A DNA stretch of 64,000 bases from Gari tellinella. Its lineage: Eukaryota > Mollusca > Bivalvia > Cardiida > Psammobiidae. The notes under the pieces were generated by a model. That model was not told the origin of the DNA and ran no database searches. It saw only the letters and a list, made by a program, of their open reading frames with translations. How positions within the stretch are numbered: position 1 is the first letter of the stretch; every line of letters begins with the position of its first letter. Made by a program: the position numbers and the translations under genes. Shown here in pieces: positions 44,046 to 54,560 of this stretch. Where the stretch lies: assembly GCA_922989275.2 (NCBI GenBank), contig OV277862.1, positions 24,347,543 to 24,411,542 of the forward strand, read 5' to 3'.

Positions 44046-44262
44046 TAAAATAGTTTGATAGATATCAATTGACTTTAGATATCAATTGGTAGATATCATA
44101 GATATCAAATGTTTACTTAGTTTAATTTGATGTACATAGCCGGCATTTATCAAGACAGGAGGAGATATCGCGGATATTAAGACATCATTGGAGTCAACTT
44201 TAGATATCAAAGGTATAGATATCACAGATATCAACTTTAGATATCAAAGGTTGAATATGTTG
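44046..44262. repeat. AGATATCAA minisatellite
   Basis: The palindrome GATATC recurs about ten times with the phrases TAGATATCAATTG and ACTTTAGATATCAAAGG. Spacing is irregular. Confidence 0.75.
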
Positions 44263-44851
44263 CAGATCATTTGGATATTTGTATTGGAACGCGACCTCTG
44301 AGGCCAGAAAGAAGTTTGAAGATTTTTCAATTGATGATTTGGTATGTATTTCTGAGAAATTAACTTAGAAAAATCACTTTTGTAATATTTTAATTTAATC
44401 AGACCCTGTCCCAGTTATTTCATACTTTATAATCATAGATTTGAGAGGATCGAGATCAGTTAGACAGTATAGTTGCAGCAGACAGTAACTGGTATCCAGA
44501 TCAGTCCGTCAACAACATAGCACTAGTTGTCATCAGACAGTACTTTGGATCCAGATCAGTTGAATTTACTTCTTGAGGGCAGTGCAGTCCCCGCCCCCCC
44601 AATTTACTGAATATTTCAAATCTTTGATAGGATTTGATTATTTGATATAACAGTGATAACATAGACTTGTCCTTGGTGTTTTTCTTCTTATAAATACTGA
44701 TATCTATGGTGTCAGTGTTTTAGTTTGTATAAATAATACATGGAATGGTGAAAGAGTTTAACTTGAGAAAGTACTCAGTAATAAAATATACTTTGAGATA
44801 TTGTTGACTTAGTGAGAAGGTGATTAAGGTGGATAGTTATTGTACTGGTTA
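44263..44851. other. Non-coding, nothing recognised
   Basis: Two GGATCCAGATCAG-like phrases (44500, 44551) may be very old hairpin arms. Confidence 0.35.
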
Positions 44852-45097
44852 CAGTGGAGAATCTATTATTCTTTCCCAATAAACGCGTTTACGCTAAAAC
44901 TATTATTTGCAGTGCAAACAGTTTGGAGCCAGATCAGACGCCGGGTAACCCGGCGTCTGATCAGGCTCCACACTGTTTGCCACCAAGATAAACATGAATT
45001 ATCAGAATTGTCCAAAAGTTGTACTTTTCTTCGTTTTAGTGTTTTGCGTTTGCGTACGTTTGCGTTTAAACGGGAAATAATAACAGATTCTCCACTG
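44852..45097 (+). mobile_element. TA-1 MITE, full length
   Basis: 246 bp flanked by TA. Core at 44915-44979 with GCCGGGTAACCCGGC. The inner sequence is close to 29784-30029. Confidence 0.93.
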
Positions 45098-45182
45098 TAG
45101 TAAGACAGCTGTTTTAAAGAAACTTGGAACAAGAGTTAGTGATTTTAGTTCACTGGAAATGGTTTTAGTGATACAGAGTGTA

Positions 45183-45197
45183 CAGTGGAGAATCTGT
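45183..45197. repeat. Solo TA-1 terminus
   Basis: CAGTGGAGAATCTGT preceded by TA, then unrelated TGACCT-type repeat sequence. Only the end of an element is left, 85 bp from the intact copy. Confidence 0.65.
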
Positions 45198-45362
45198 CCC
45201 GCAACATGTTAAGGTTAATGTGACCTTGACCATGACCGTCGACCAATTTATAGAGAAAAGCTTGCCCGGTGCATATTTCCTCAACGACACCAGCTAAAGA
45301 CACAAACCGTTAAAGCCACGATGACCTTTATCCACGATTTTCATGGGATCTTGACATTGATC

Positions 45363-45931
45363 CAGGGCTTCCATTACAGTACTGAACCTTATTAAATTAA
45401 CAATTTTTGCAATTCGCTTGCAATTCGGTTGCAATTCGAGGGCAATTCGCTTGCGATTCAAAATACTAACTTTACCCTCGGGTAAGTTTTCTTGAATGGT
45501 GTATCTCAGAAATGTTCGCAAATATGAATTCGTTTATGTTTTCGATTCCAATTTGGTCACAACATCTTTGGAACATTCTTGTACAAATATTCAAACGTAG
45601 GATTTGGTTTTTGAAGCGCCCGATTCGATGGCAATTCGATGGCAATTCGCTTGCGATTATCGATTTAATTTAATAAGGTTCAGTACTGTAGTTGACTTAA
45701 AATCCCTAAGATTTCGAAATTTGCATGTTTCAAATGCGTTTTTATGAATCGTACCTTTTCCTCATCGCCTGTTTCTAGTTTTGTTGACACATGGCTGCTT
45801 AAAGTAGGCTGAAAGTAAAGCAGAATGCACCTTAAGGCGCATTCTACTTTACTTTTAGCCTGCTTTAAGCTACCATGTACTAGAAAAAAAATCCGAAGAT
45901 TTAGGAAAAGTCCGGAGAAATGGTAGCCCTG
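45363..45931 (-). mobile_element. CAG-6 MITE split by TA-312
   Basis: CAGGGCTTCCAT (45363) and, after the insertion, GTTGACTTAAAATCCC..to ATGGTAGCCCTG (45931). Matching 6-bp duplications TTGATC lie outside both ends. Removing the 312-bp insert and one TA leaves 255 bp, the normal length of the family. GCAGAA core at 45797-45870. Confidence 0.9.
45377..45688. mobile_element. TA-312 MITE, intact copy 2
   Basis: Same 312 bp as 5848-6159, between TA at 45375-45376 and 45689-45690, inserted in a CAG-6 element. The lack of visible differences suggests recent mobility. Confidence 0.94.
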
Positions 45932-46284
45932 TTGATCTTTAAAATAAATTATTAAACAACTTTTTTCGGAACATATCTTGTCCAGAACATATTACACATC
46001 ATCAGTTAGGGATATCAAAGTAGTGTGGAAGTATATCTTAGGAGTGTTACATACCGTTTTCATGTACATTGTTACTCTTTAAATTGACTTTGAACTTCTA
46101 TTAGCTTGTCCTTAACATATTCATTATAGTACATCAGCTAGGGGTGTAAAATATTTGTGTGGATACATCTTGGGATGGTGGGTGTAGCGGTATATTTTCG
46201 CAATGGGCCTTGACATTGACCTCTTATTTGGTTACAGGAAAAACTGGTTTTATACAATATCTCGCGTGCTAGTTGTACATGTAG

Positions 46285-46410
46285 CAGGGCTCCAGATAAA
46301 GGGAGTATTTCAAAAACTCATATACCATAGTAACACCATAGGATTTGGTGCTGAAATGAATGAGAAAATGTTGGATTTGTTCAGTTTACCCCTTCTTATC
46401 TGGAGCCCTG
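46285..46410 (+). mobile_element. CAG-5 MITE, half core
   Basis: CAGGGCTCCAGATAAAGG to CTTATCTGGAGCCCTG with 5-bp duplications TGTAG. The left half of the core is deleted, leaving TAGTAACACCATAGG. Confidence 0.85.
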
Positions 46411-46429
46411 TGTAGTTGGCGTAGTGTCT

Positions 46430-46760
46430 TGATCATTTAAGGTCATTGTGATATTGACATTGAACTTCTGCTTCGATATATAGAATAAGCTTGTCCGCAG
46501 CATATTTCTGATCAGCTAGGGACAACACATTTTGGGAGTGCATCTTTGGATATGGGCATGTTTGTGCACAACTTTCAAGTCGTTATGAGCTTGACCATGA
46601 ACTTTGACCTCAATTACAGAAAATAGCTTTCCCTGATCATATTTTCTCTGCGATATCGGCTATAGATACCCGAATCGGTATGTGAGTACATGTACATCCT
46701 AAGATGTACCAATCCTAGGTCACTGTAACCATACCTTTGCCTTTCGACTTAACCATTTCA
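46430..46760. repeat. TGACCT-rich dispersed repeat
   Basis: TTTGACCTCAATTACAGAAA, AGGTCACTGTAACCA and similar phrases. A further stretch lies at 45200-45360 and 46985-47130. Confidence 0.6.
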
Positions 46761-46782
46761 TGATCAAATTTATCGTTAGGTT

Positions 46783-46980
46783 TTAACCCCTTCACCACCA
46801 TAGTTGTCATCTGCTTCAATAATGGTGTAGCAATATCGTTCTAAAGTTAGAATTAAGGCAGTATAACTGACGTAAACAAGTGGCAAGTTTGATTCTGATC
46901 AGCCTTGTCACGCGGCGTCTAATCAGAATCAAATCTGTTTGCAAATGCGCTTATGACGTCATTGAGAGTGCAAGGGTTAA
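46783..46980 (+). mobile_element. TTAA-2 MITE
   Basis: TTAACCCCTTCACCACCATA to GAGTGCAAGGGTTAA. The core at 46888-46942 is partly decayed (CAGCCTTGTCACGCGGCGTC). Confidence 0.75.
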
Positions 46981-47154
46981 ATTATGAAGTTTGTCCAAAG
47001 CATATTTCCCTTACCACATCAGCTAGGTTAATCAAAAACAATGTGCGGGTCCACCTTTTAATTATAGGGTATGACCTTCATCTTTATCTCTGATTTAGAT
47101 GGTAAAAAAACTTGTATATTGTATATTTCCTAAGCATATGGTTACATGTTGTGT

Positions 47155-47215
47155 GTAAAGCAGAAATCTGCTTTACGCTCAGCCTGAATAAAGCAAGTAT
47201 CTGTCTTCAAAACAG
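47155..47215. repeat. Shortened GCAGAA-type hairpin
   Basis: GTAAAGCAGAAATCTGCTTTAC is a near-perfect 22-nt palindrome, followed by CAGCCTGAATAAAGC. The outer left arm is lost. Confidence 0.6.
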
Positions 47216-47219
47216 AAAA

Positions 47220-47760
47220 CAAGCTGTCCCCATAGCTAGGTTAAACATCCTTTACCATATCAGATAAATACGTCATTGAGCGTTACGGTATACGTAACAG
47301 GACTGAGCTTTGTGCTTAGAAATTACCATTCACTAAAGCAATACCGATATGTTAGTTATGTGCTTAATAAAACACTCTGAGTGAAAAATCGTGTTCGCTA
47401 ATGTGACGCATGAAGTCGAGCTGATTTATTGGTAGTATGTGACCAGAGCCCAGACGGCTACACAAGGAGGTTTTTCATGTAACAATCGCTGTAAATTGGA
47501 TTATTAAATCTATTGTTCTCATCCTACAGAGCTTGCTTTCCACCTATCGAATCAGGCTGGGTTTTCAGATTTATATATTTTTTTCTCTATAAAGGGTTTT
47601 AGTAAACAAGAGCAGTTTACGGATCTAAATCGGTAACATTGAACCGCTGATGTAAATGAAACATATCTTGGAAAACTAAGAAATTATGACAATATGTGTC
47701 TTTTCTCACTTTGTAGGTACATGTACAATTATATAATTTCATATGAAGCACTTTTTAGCG
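47220..47760. other. Non-coding, nothing recognised
   Basis: No repeat partner or coding motif seen. Confidence 0.4.
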
Positions 47761-47764
47761 CACA

Positions 47765-47820
47765 ACTCCTGTACGATAAGAGCGCTATATAAATCTGGTA
47801 TAATAATAATAATAATAATA
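47765..47820 (+). repeat. Retroposon tail: GCGCTATATAAAT plus (AAT)n
   Basis: AAGAGCGCTATATAAATCTG followed by AATAATAATAATA is the kind of 3' end seen on many invertebrate SINE/LINE copies. The (AAT)n resumes on the other side of the TA-1 insertion (48035-48110). Confidence 0.65.
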
Positions 47821-48032
47821 CAGTGGAGAATCTGTTATTCTTTCCCAATAAACGCGTTTACGCTAAAACTATTAGTGCAATAACCCGGCGTCTGATCAGG
47901 CTTCAAACTGTTTGCCACCAAGATAAACATGAAATATCAGAATTGACCAAAAGTTGTTCTTTTCTACGTTTTAGCGCTTTGCGTTTGCGTACGTTTGCGT
48001 TTATACGGGAAAGAATAACAGATTCTCCACTG
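47821..48032 (+). mobile_element. TA-1 MITE, half core, in an (AAT)n tract
   Basis: 212 bp with intact termini. 34 bp are missing, removing exactly the left half of the hairpin (..AACTATTAGTGCAA joined to TAACCCGGCGTCTGATC). Both flanks are AAT repeats, and TA is duplicated. Confidence 0.92.
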
Positions 48033-48108
48033 TAATTATAATAATAACAATTATAATAATGATGATGATGATAATGATAATAATTATAATAATAATAATA
48101 TTAATAGA

Positions 48109-48302
48109 TGATCCCCTTCACTCAAATGACGTCATCAATTTTAAACAGTACTATTGTCGTTTGCTATTAATTTTCGAATTTACAGCTGAAGAGTGTCAAA
48201 CAGCTTGGATGCTGGTCGGACGCCGCAAAACAAGGCTTCTGACCAGGGTCACACTGTTTGCAAGTAACCATTGTACTTGGGGGAAAGTGGCGAAGGGGTT
48301 AT
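48109..48302 (+). mobile_element. TTAA-2 MITE, degraded
   Basis: CCCCTTCACTCAAATGACG to AGTGGCGAAGGGGTTA. Core at 48197-48262 with several mismatches (GGACGCCGCAAAACAAGGCT). Confidence 0.65.
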
Positions 48303-48322
48303 GTGAATATGTTGCACATACT

Positions 48323-48515
48323 CAGGGCTCCAGATAAGGGGAGTATTTCAAAAACTAAAACCTTTATTTCTGCTTTAAACCCTATGGTGTCACTACTCAT
48401 TAGAATCGTCTCGAAGAGACGATTCTAATGAGTAGTGACACCATAGGATTTGGTACTAAAATAAGTGAGAAAATGTTGGATTTGTGCAAGTTACTCCCCC
48501 TTATCTGGGGCCCTG
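48323..48515 (+). mobile_element. CAG-5 MITE with ACTCATT core
   Basis: CAGGGCTCCAGATAAGGGGA to CTTATCTGGGGCCCTG. 5-bp duplications ATACT. The core at 48380-48448 is closed by GTCTCGAAGAGAC, whereas 40065-40131 is closed by GTCTCTTCGAGAC. Confidence 0.9.
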
Positions 48516-49340
48516 ATACTGCAGTCATGGTGTCGACCTGTAGTATCGGTTGCAGTGCTCTTGTTCAGCATATTGATGTTTGCCACATTCATATTGAACT
48601 TTCCGCACTAATAGCAACCAGTGCAGATGCATTAATTAGATGACAACTGAAAGCATTGTGCGAAAGAAGCAGACAAGTAAAGTATTTGACAAAATAACTT
48701 CAAGAACGACAGAACCGGATGATAAAAGATTAAAAAGTGTGTTTCAAAAAAAAAAACCCACCAACATTTGTTGCTTGAAACAACATCAACAATTCTATTT
48801 GGCACCATTGAGTTATATAAATAAAGCAAGTTGCAGGGCTAACTATAAGGGATTTTTTTTTTGATATTCGTATTCTATTTTCCAGTGCTACGTCATACCG
48901 TCTTTGTTTACACTTAGCGAGCACGCGCACTCGGGGACACAAATCCGAAATCTATAAGTTTGTGCAGCAGGGCGTTTAATCTCATTCGTTTTTACGCATT
49001 ATTATCTGAATATGTCATATGAATACTACGAAGGTCTTACATAAGTTGCAAAAGCGCGATTATACCGAAAATTAGAACTATTTAGAATTTTTTCTCTACG
49101 AGTAAGACCGACGCCATCCGATTAAAGCACCGAGAGTATGCGTATGACATTAAAAACTCGGATGACTGGAAAAGAGAATTCTTCGATATTGTATCGTACT
49201 ATTGCATGAATTTAATGTTTTACTTTCTTCAAACTTTTTGCCGCATATTAACATCAAAAACAATGTCACAATAGGGGCTCTGTTGCTTTACATTCTTGAT
49301 GATTAAGTTTTACCATAAACATCGGCAGTTTTATCACATT
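48516..49340. other. Non-coding, nothing recognised
   Basis: Poly-A/T runs at 48748 and 48854. No motif seen. Confidence 0.4.
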
Positions 49341-49349
49341 CGATTTATA

Positions 49350-49640
49350 TGTTTGTAAGGTCAAGGTAAAAGTTACCCGAAGATGTTACGGTACCCCTGG
49401 CCATCCAATGTTGAACACACGCGAAATATTTCGTACCTCTAGCTAGTGTCCTCCAAACAAGCTTTTTTATATTTCTGTAGTTGAGATCAAATGTCAATAT
49501 GAAGATCATAATGGCTTGAAAATATACCGGATCACGTTTCCATCTTATGATGCACGTTCCCACTCTACAAGTTTGGTATCCCTCGCTTATAAACATACCC
49601 GGAACGAGGGAATACGGACAGACGGAAGGACCAGCGGACA
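49350..49640. repeat. TGACCT-rich dispersed repeat
   Basis: AAGGTCAAGGTAAAAGTTAC, TTGGTATCCCTCGCTTATAA and GACAGACGGAAGGACC follow the order of the 36540-37065 block. Confidence 0.6.
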
Positions 49641-49814
49641 TGCATGTACGCATATTTTAAACACTTTATGCACCAAAAGCTATAGCATTGGTAACATAGT
49701 AAACGGATTAATATTTAGAGATTTGTCAACAGAGCTGAACATAAACAGTATACTAATGATAATTGTTGAAGCAAATGTAAGAATAAACAGGATTACCCTT
49801 TCGGATGTTCTACA

Positions 49815-50060
49815 TTAACCCTTTCACTCCCAATGAAGCTTGAAAGCACGTTTGCAAACAGTTTGGTTCCTGATCAGACGCCGCGTAACGCGGCGTCTGA
49901 TCAGGATCCTAACTGTTTGACACTCGTATCGATATGTTTTAAGTAATACTATATTGAATCTTAATTTGAAACGATCTTGTAAACAACGGAATCGAAGGAG
50001 ATGGCAATTAAACAGTGAAGGGGTAAGAACTCACGGATTATTTGGTAGTGAAATGGTTAA
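49815..50060 (+). mobile_element. TTAA-2 MITE, well preserved
   Basis: TTAACCCTTTCACTCCCAATG to GGTAGTGAAATGGTTAA. The core at 49854-49919 pairs CAAACAGTTTGGTTCCTGAT with ATCAGGATCCTAACTGTTTG around GCCGCGTAACGCGGC. Confidence 0.87.
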
Positions 50061-50148
50061 TATTTATAGACAAAACATTTGGCATCGTTCAATAATATTT
50101 GTGTGTTGAGAACGAATGTACAGTGGAGAAGACGTTATTCTTTTCCGT

Positions 50149-50305
50149 TTGACCCTTTCACCAACGAAATCGCTTACAGTCAACTTTGCAAACAGTTTAG
50201 ATCCAGATCACACGCTGCATACGCTGTCTTGTCAGGATCCAAACTGTTTGATACTCATCTCGATATTCCTTATATCATTCTTTTTTAAATCTAACTTTGA
50301 AACCT
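50149..50305 (+). mobile_element. TTAA-2 MITE fragment inside TA-1
   Basis: ACCCTTTCACCAACGAAATCG, a decayed core (CAGATCACACGCTGCATACG, 50190-50240) and CTCATCTCGATATTCC. The right end is missing. Confidence 0.65.
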
Positions 50306-50424
50306 ACAGTGGAGAGTCTGTTATTCTTTCCCGTTTAAACGCAAACGTACGCAAACGCAAAGCGCTAAAACGCAGAAAAGAACAACTTTTGGACAATTCT
50401 GATATTTCATGTTTATCTTGGTGG

Positions 50425-51025
50425 CAAACAGTTTGGAGCCTGATCAGACGCCGGGTTATTCATCGTTTGATCTCGCTCAAAACTGTTTGTAATAGTTCCG
50501 ATATAATTGATAAACAAACTGTTTGGAGCCTGATCAGACGCCGGGTTATTCATCGTTTGATCTCGCTCAAAACTGTAATAGCTCCGATATAATTGATAAA
50601 CAAACTGTTTGGAGCCTGATCGGACGCCGGGTTATTCATCGTTTGATCTCGCTCAAAACTGTTTGTAATAGTTCCGATATAATTGATAAACAAACTGTTT
50701 GGAGCCTGATCAGACGCCGGGTTATTCATCGTTTGATCTCGCTCAAAACTGTAATAGCTCCGATATAATTGATAAACAAACTGTTTGGAGCCTGATCGGA
50801 CGCCGGGTTATTCATCGTTTGATCTCGCTCAAAACTGTAATAGCTCCGATATAATTGATAAACAAACTGTTTGGAGCCTGATCAGACGCCGGGTTATTCA
50901 TCGTTTGATCTCGCTCAAAACTGTAATAGTTCCGATATAATTGATAAACAAACTGTTTGGAGCCTGATCAGACGTCGGGTTATCCGGGTTATCCGGCGTC
51001 TGATCTGGCTCCAAACTGTTTGTAA
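50425..51025 (+). repeat. 86/90-bp tandem amplification of a GACGCC core
   Basis: CAAAC(A/T)GTTTGGAGCCTGAT starts at 50425, 50515, 50601, 50691, 50777, 50863 and 50949, giving steps of 90, 86, 90, 86, 86 and 86. The 4-bp difference is a GTTT block after AAAACT. The first six copies have a broken stem (CGCCGGGTTATTCATCG / TTTGATCTCGCTC). The last is nearly restored (TTATCCGGCGTCTGATCTGG). The apparent protein with QTVWSLI repeats is a translation of this array. Confidence 0.92.
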
Positions 51026-51284
51026 TTGATGTATTGTTTTAAGCATAAACGCGTTTATTTGGGAAATAAATATCGTCTTCTCCACTGTTTACCTTGCCCT
51101 AGATCAGATATGTTTGAGTCCGTAAACTTTGAACATTGATATTAGATCTTGCACGAGTCCATTAGGCTAAGATCTGACCTGGTCAAATAGCTAAATTACA
51201 TACAACACGAAGTCTTGCTCCCATCAAATCAATGCGATTGAGCCTATAGTAGAGGACCAATCGGGAATAATTGATTTGGATATA

Positions 51285-51498
51285 CAGTTAAACCTCTCTA
51301 TTACGACCATTATCTTAAAGAAAAATGAGGGCTAATTGATTGTATACAATACTGGTTGTAGCTTAAATGAAAGGTGACAGTAAAACAATGCCCCTAATGG
51401 AGCTCTCTGTTTTACTGTCACCTTGTATTAAGCAGTCAGTTTTCGTACACCTCTAATAGTAAGCACAATTAGTAGTCGTAACAGAGAGATTTTACCAT
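51285..51498 (+). mobile_element. TA-3 MITE
   Basis: CAGTTAAACCTCTCTATTAC to GTCGTAACAGAGAGATTTTA, next to TA on the left. The hairpin at 51370-51437 pairs AAGGTGACAGTAAAAC with GTTTTACTGTCACCTT. Confidence 0.83.
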
Positions 51499-51529
51499 AT
51501 ACAAATACGAGTATCTTCTTTATGCAAGG

Positions 51530-51763
51530 TTAACCCTTTCCCCAATAGAAGCGCCTTTTAGCGGATATGATTTATTCATCCGCTGAAGAAAATAGTTCCA
51601 ATTTAATCAGTAATGAATATGTATTATAGGGAATAGTTTCTATATCATAGCACATTATAGCTTAAAGCAGGCTGAAAGTAAAGCAGAATGCGTCTGATTT
51701 CAACCTGCTTTAAGTAGACACCTATCTTAAGTACTAGAAATAGGCTATCAGGTAAAGGGTTAA
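51530..51763 (-). mobile_element. TTAA-1 MITE, half core (reverse)
   Basis: Both TTAA ends present (TTAACCCTTTCCCCAATAG; AGGTAAAGGGTTAA). The core lost its inner right half (GCAGAATGCGTCTGATTTCA). Confidence 0.85.
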
Positions 51764-51867
51764 AGTAATTAGGGAAGCTACTTAAGAAACGTTGTTAATT
51801 TCTATACGTCTGCATTAACAGTCCACATATTACATTCACTATGATCGTTCTAGTTATTTGCACGTTT

Positions 51868-52098
51868 ACTGCCAATGCCATCAAGATTCGACTCTGCAAA
51901 CAGTCTGGATCCTGACCAGACGCCACGTGACGTGGCGTCTGATCAGGATTCAAACGGTTTAACAATCGAATCGATACCTCTTCAGTCGAAAAAAGCACAA
52001 AATCTCACTTGAAAAAATAATTCATACGACACTTTCAATGCAGACGACATTTTGGCGGTGAGATCAGACGTTAAAACAACTTTGCAGTGAAAGGTATT
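51868..52098 (-). mobile_element. TTAA-2 MITE with symmetric variant core
   Basis: CGTTTACTGCCAATGCCATC to CAACTTTGCAGTGAAAGG. The core at 51897-51962 has GCCACGTGACGTGGC: a change in the left stem is matched in the right stem. Confidence 0.75.
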
Positions 52099-52148
52099 AT
52101 TACATGTATATCGTCATGTTTGGTACTACCCCACAATACGTGAACCTT

Positions 52149-52398
52149 TTAACTCTTTGAACCCTAGTCACGCATATATTCGTCATTTGAAAACAATGTA
52201 CCTGGGAGGAGTACACTTGTCCTATGCAAACAGTGTAGGCCCTGATCAGAGGGCTCCTTAGGAGCCCTCTGATCAGGATCTACACTGTTTGTCATTTTGA
52301 CATATATTGTAAAAATCTACCCTAAAATACCAAAAATGGACTGTACTAAATTGAAAACTAGAATTGTCCATTTTAGGTTTCAGGGAGGAAAGGGTTAA
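52149..52398 (+). mobile_element. TTAA-3 MITE with CTCC core
   Basis: TTAACTCTTTGAACCCTAGT to GGAGGAAAGGGTTAA. The hairpin at 52229-52290 pairs AACAGTGTAGGCCCTGATCA with TGATCAGGATCTACACTGTT around GGGCTCCTTAGGAGCCC. Confidence 0.83.
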
Positions 52399-52452
52399 TC
52401 TAAATGAATATTAGTATAGTTTAGCATACAGAGATAATATGGCTTGGTTCTT

Positions 52453-52694
52453 TCCTCCCTGAAACTTTAAACGAAGAGTTTCAGCTCCTAACTTATTCTA
52501 GTTTATTTAACAATTTAGGGATGGGTTTCTCAATATACTGCAATATGACAAATAGTGTAGAACCTGATCACATGTATCTTGTAAACGCTCTCTTATCTGG
52601 GTCTTCACTGTTTGCATAGGATATGCATACTCTTTACTGATACACTGTTTACAGAGGACACGTATGTGCGTGATTTGGGAACCAAAAGGTTAAA
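52453..52694 (-). mobile_element. TTAA-3 MITE, degraded
   Basis: CTCCCTGAAACTTTAAACGA to CCAAAAGGTTAA, with a weak hairpin (GTAGAACCTGATCAC / TCTGGGTCTTCAC). Confidence 0.55.
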
Positions 52695-52876
52695 GATAAA
52701 AACAGAAAACTATTGTAATTCAGAGAAATTGTACTAAGGCAGATATGATCAAAGTTTTAATTTATTAGATACAAATTGGAATCTTTATATACATTGTGTA
52801 TATTTGACCTATATAAAACATACATACAGTCGAGTGTCGATAATCCGCTAGCTGGTCACAGTCAAACATACCCTGT

Positions 52877-52935
52877 AACCCATTTGGGCGCGATGGATTC
52901 TTCCATGCTTATATACTGGATTAGTCCATTATATA
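52877..52935 (+). mobile_element. TTAA-4 MITE, left end only
   Basis: TAACCCATTTGGGCGCGATGG, TTCTTCCATGCTTATATAC and ATTAGTCCATTATAT match the TTAA-4 left arm. The remainder is absent. Confidence 0.65.
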
Positions 52936-53059
52936 AGGGGAGATCCTTTGAAAGCACAGAAAACAAAGCAAATACTGTAAATTGCAGACTCGGTTTAATT
53001 GAGTCTGTTCATGAGCAATACTGAAATATGCAACAGTGCTCACGCCCCCTAGCACCAGC

Positions 53060-53311
53060 TTAACCCTTTACCTGATAGCCTATTTATATTATTGAATATA
53101 GGTGACTACTTAAAACAGGCTGAAAGTAAAGCAGAATGCGCCTTAAGGCGCATTCTGCTTTACTTTCAGCCTGCTTTAAGCTATCATGCGCTTGAATATA
53201 GAAACTGTTACTTATAATATATATTCATGACTGATTAAATTGGAACTATTTTCTTCAGCGGAGGAATAAATCACATTCGCTAAAAGGCGCTTCTATTGGG
53301 GAAAGGGTTAA
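53060..53311 (+). mobile_element. TTAA-1 MITE, full length
   Basis: 252 bp with both TTAA. The GCAGAA core at 53114-53180 is nearly perfect around GCGCCTTAAGGCGC. Subterminal GCTAAAAGGCGCTTC is a second small hairpin shared by the family. Confidence 0.92.
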
Positions 53312-53373
53312 GCGGAATTTAACTTTCAACCCCACCACCATGATAGATATTACTGAAATGATGATACGTATTA

Positions 53374-54560
53374 TTGAACTGTTACGGAAGACATCTTGTC
53401 ACCCTTGAGCACTTCTGTATATTCAAGATGGCGGCCAAAATGGCTACCGGAATGCTTTTAAACAAAATAGTCATAAAAAGCAGCATTCACTTATTCTTTT
53501 TATCCCCTGCCGAAAGGCAGAGGGATACTGTTTTAGGTATGTCCGCCCGGCTGTCCGTCCGTCCGTCAGTCCGTCCGTCCGTCACGTTGTCCGTCCGCAA
53601 CTGTATCTCCGAAACCAATAAACAGATTTGGATGAAACTTGGTATACTTATTTGTCATCATAGGAGCCATATTTAACAGTTTTTACACTCTAGCAACTAC
53701 AGTATTCAACATATTTTATTTATACTTGCACACAATGTCTATAAGTACATGCAGGTATGCAATTATTGTAAAAAAAAAGGATACTTGTGACAAGAGTTAT
53801 CTGCCCTTGATGTACTTAGAAATGCTAGAAAATGCTTTATTTTGATATTGTTTACATACTAGAGCCTATAAATATGCATGGATTTTGAAAAAAACTTTCT
53901 TGAAGTATGTATGGCTACTAGTTTTCAAATGAAATTGATTATTGTTGAAAACGGAGAAATTAGTCATGAGTTATCTGCCCTTGATAAGTAAAAAAAAGCC
54001 ATATTTAACTGTTTTTACTCTCTGGCAACTACACTTATGAATGGATTTAAATGATACTTGCACACGATGTCTATAAGTAAAAGTCCTTGAAGGTGTGCAA
54101 TTATTGTCAAAAAAGGATACTTTGTGGCAAGAGTTATCTGCCCTTTATGTACTTAGTAATGCTCAACATGGCTTTATTGTTTACATGCTATTGTGTACAA
54201 ATGTGAATGGATTTTGAAAAAAAAATTAAATCATATATGGCTATTATTTATAGAATGAGTTCAATTATTGTCGAAAATGTGCAAATTAGTCAAGAATACT
54301 CTGCCCTTGATGAGTTGAAAATGTGTTTACACTCTAGTAAATTCTACAGTTCTGAATTTTTTTTAATAATACTTGAACACAATTATAAGTTCTTGAAAGT
54401 GTGTAATTACTGTTGAATTTGAATCAAGAGTTACCTGCCCCTGTCATACTTAGATTTATAATGCTGCAAACGGCTTTATTTTTTGTATTGTTTAGGCTTT
54501 AACATGTACAAAATTGAATGGATTTTATAAAACTTTGTAAAAAGCTTTTGAATGTTGATC
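53374..54560. repeat. Degenerate AT-rich tandem repeat
   Basis: CAAGAGTTATCTGCCCTTGAT and variants occur near 53787, 53968, 54129, 54291 and 54425, a period of 130-180 bp. The same phrases appear near 6415 and 23320. A (CCGT)n run lies at 53550-53600. A block with AAGATGGCGGCCAAAATGGC (53428) recurs near 54778 and 55931. Confidence 0.65.

Larger units (their letters stand above)
50121..51087 (+). mobile_element. Composite TA-1 element with TTAA-2 insert and amplified core
   Basis: An outer pair of termini (CAGTGGAGAAGACG at 50121 and its exact inverse at 51074-51087) encloses a TTAA-2 fragment (50149-50305), a second TA-1 left end (50307, CAGTGGAGAGTCTGTTATTC) and seven tandem core copies. 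The outer pair shares the variant AAGACG, so it probably bounded the original element. Confidence 0.8.

Noticed and set aside
50116..50768. Repeat protein of about 158 residues with QTVWSLI repeats
   Set aside because: It is the translation of the 86/90-bp hairpin array. No codon bias and no start context.
50425..51025. CRISPR array
   Set aside because: Repeat units are contiguous with constant inter-repeat sequence and no variable spacers, and the context is eukaryotic.
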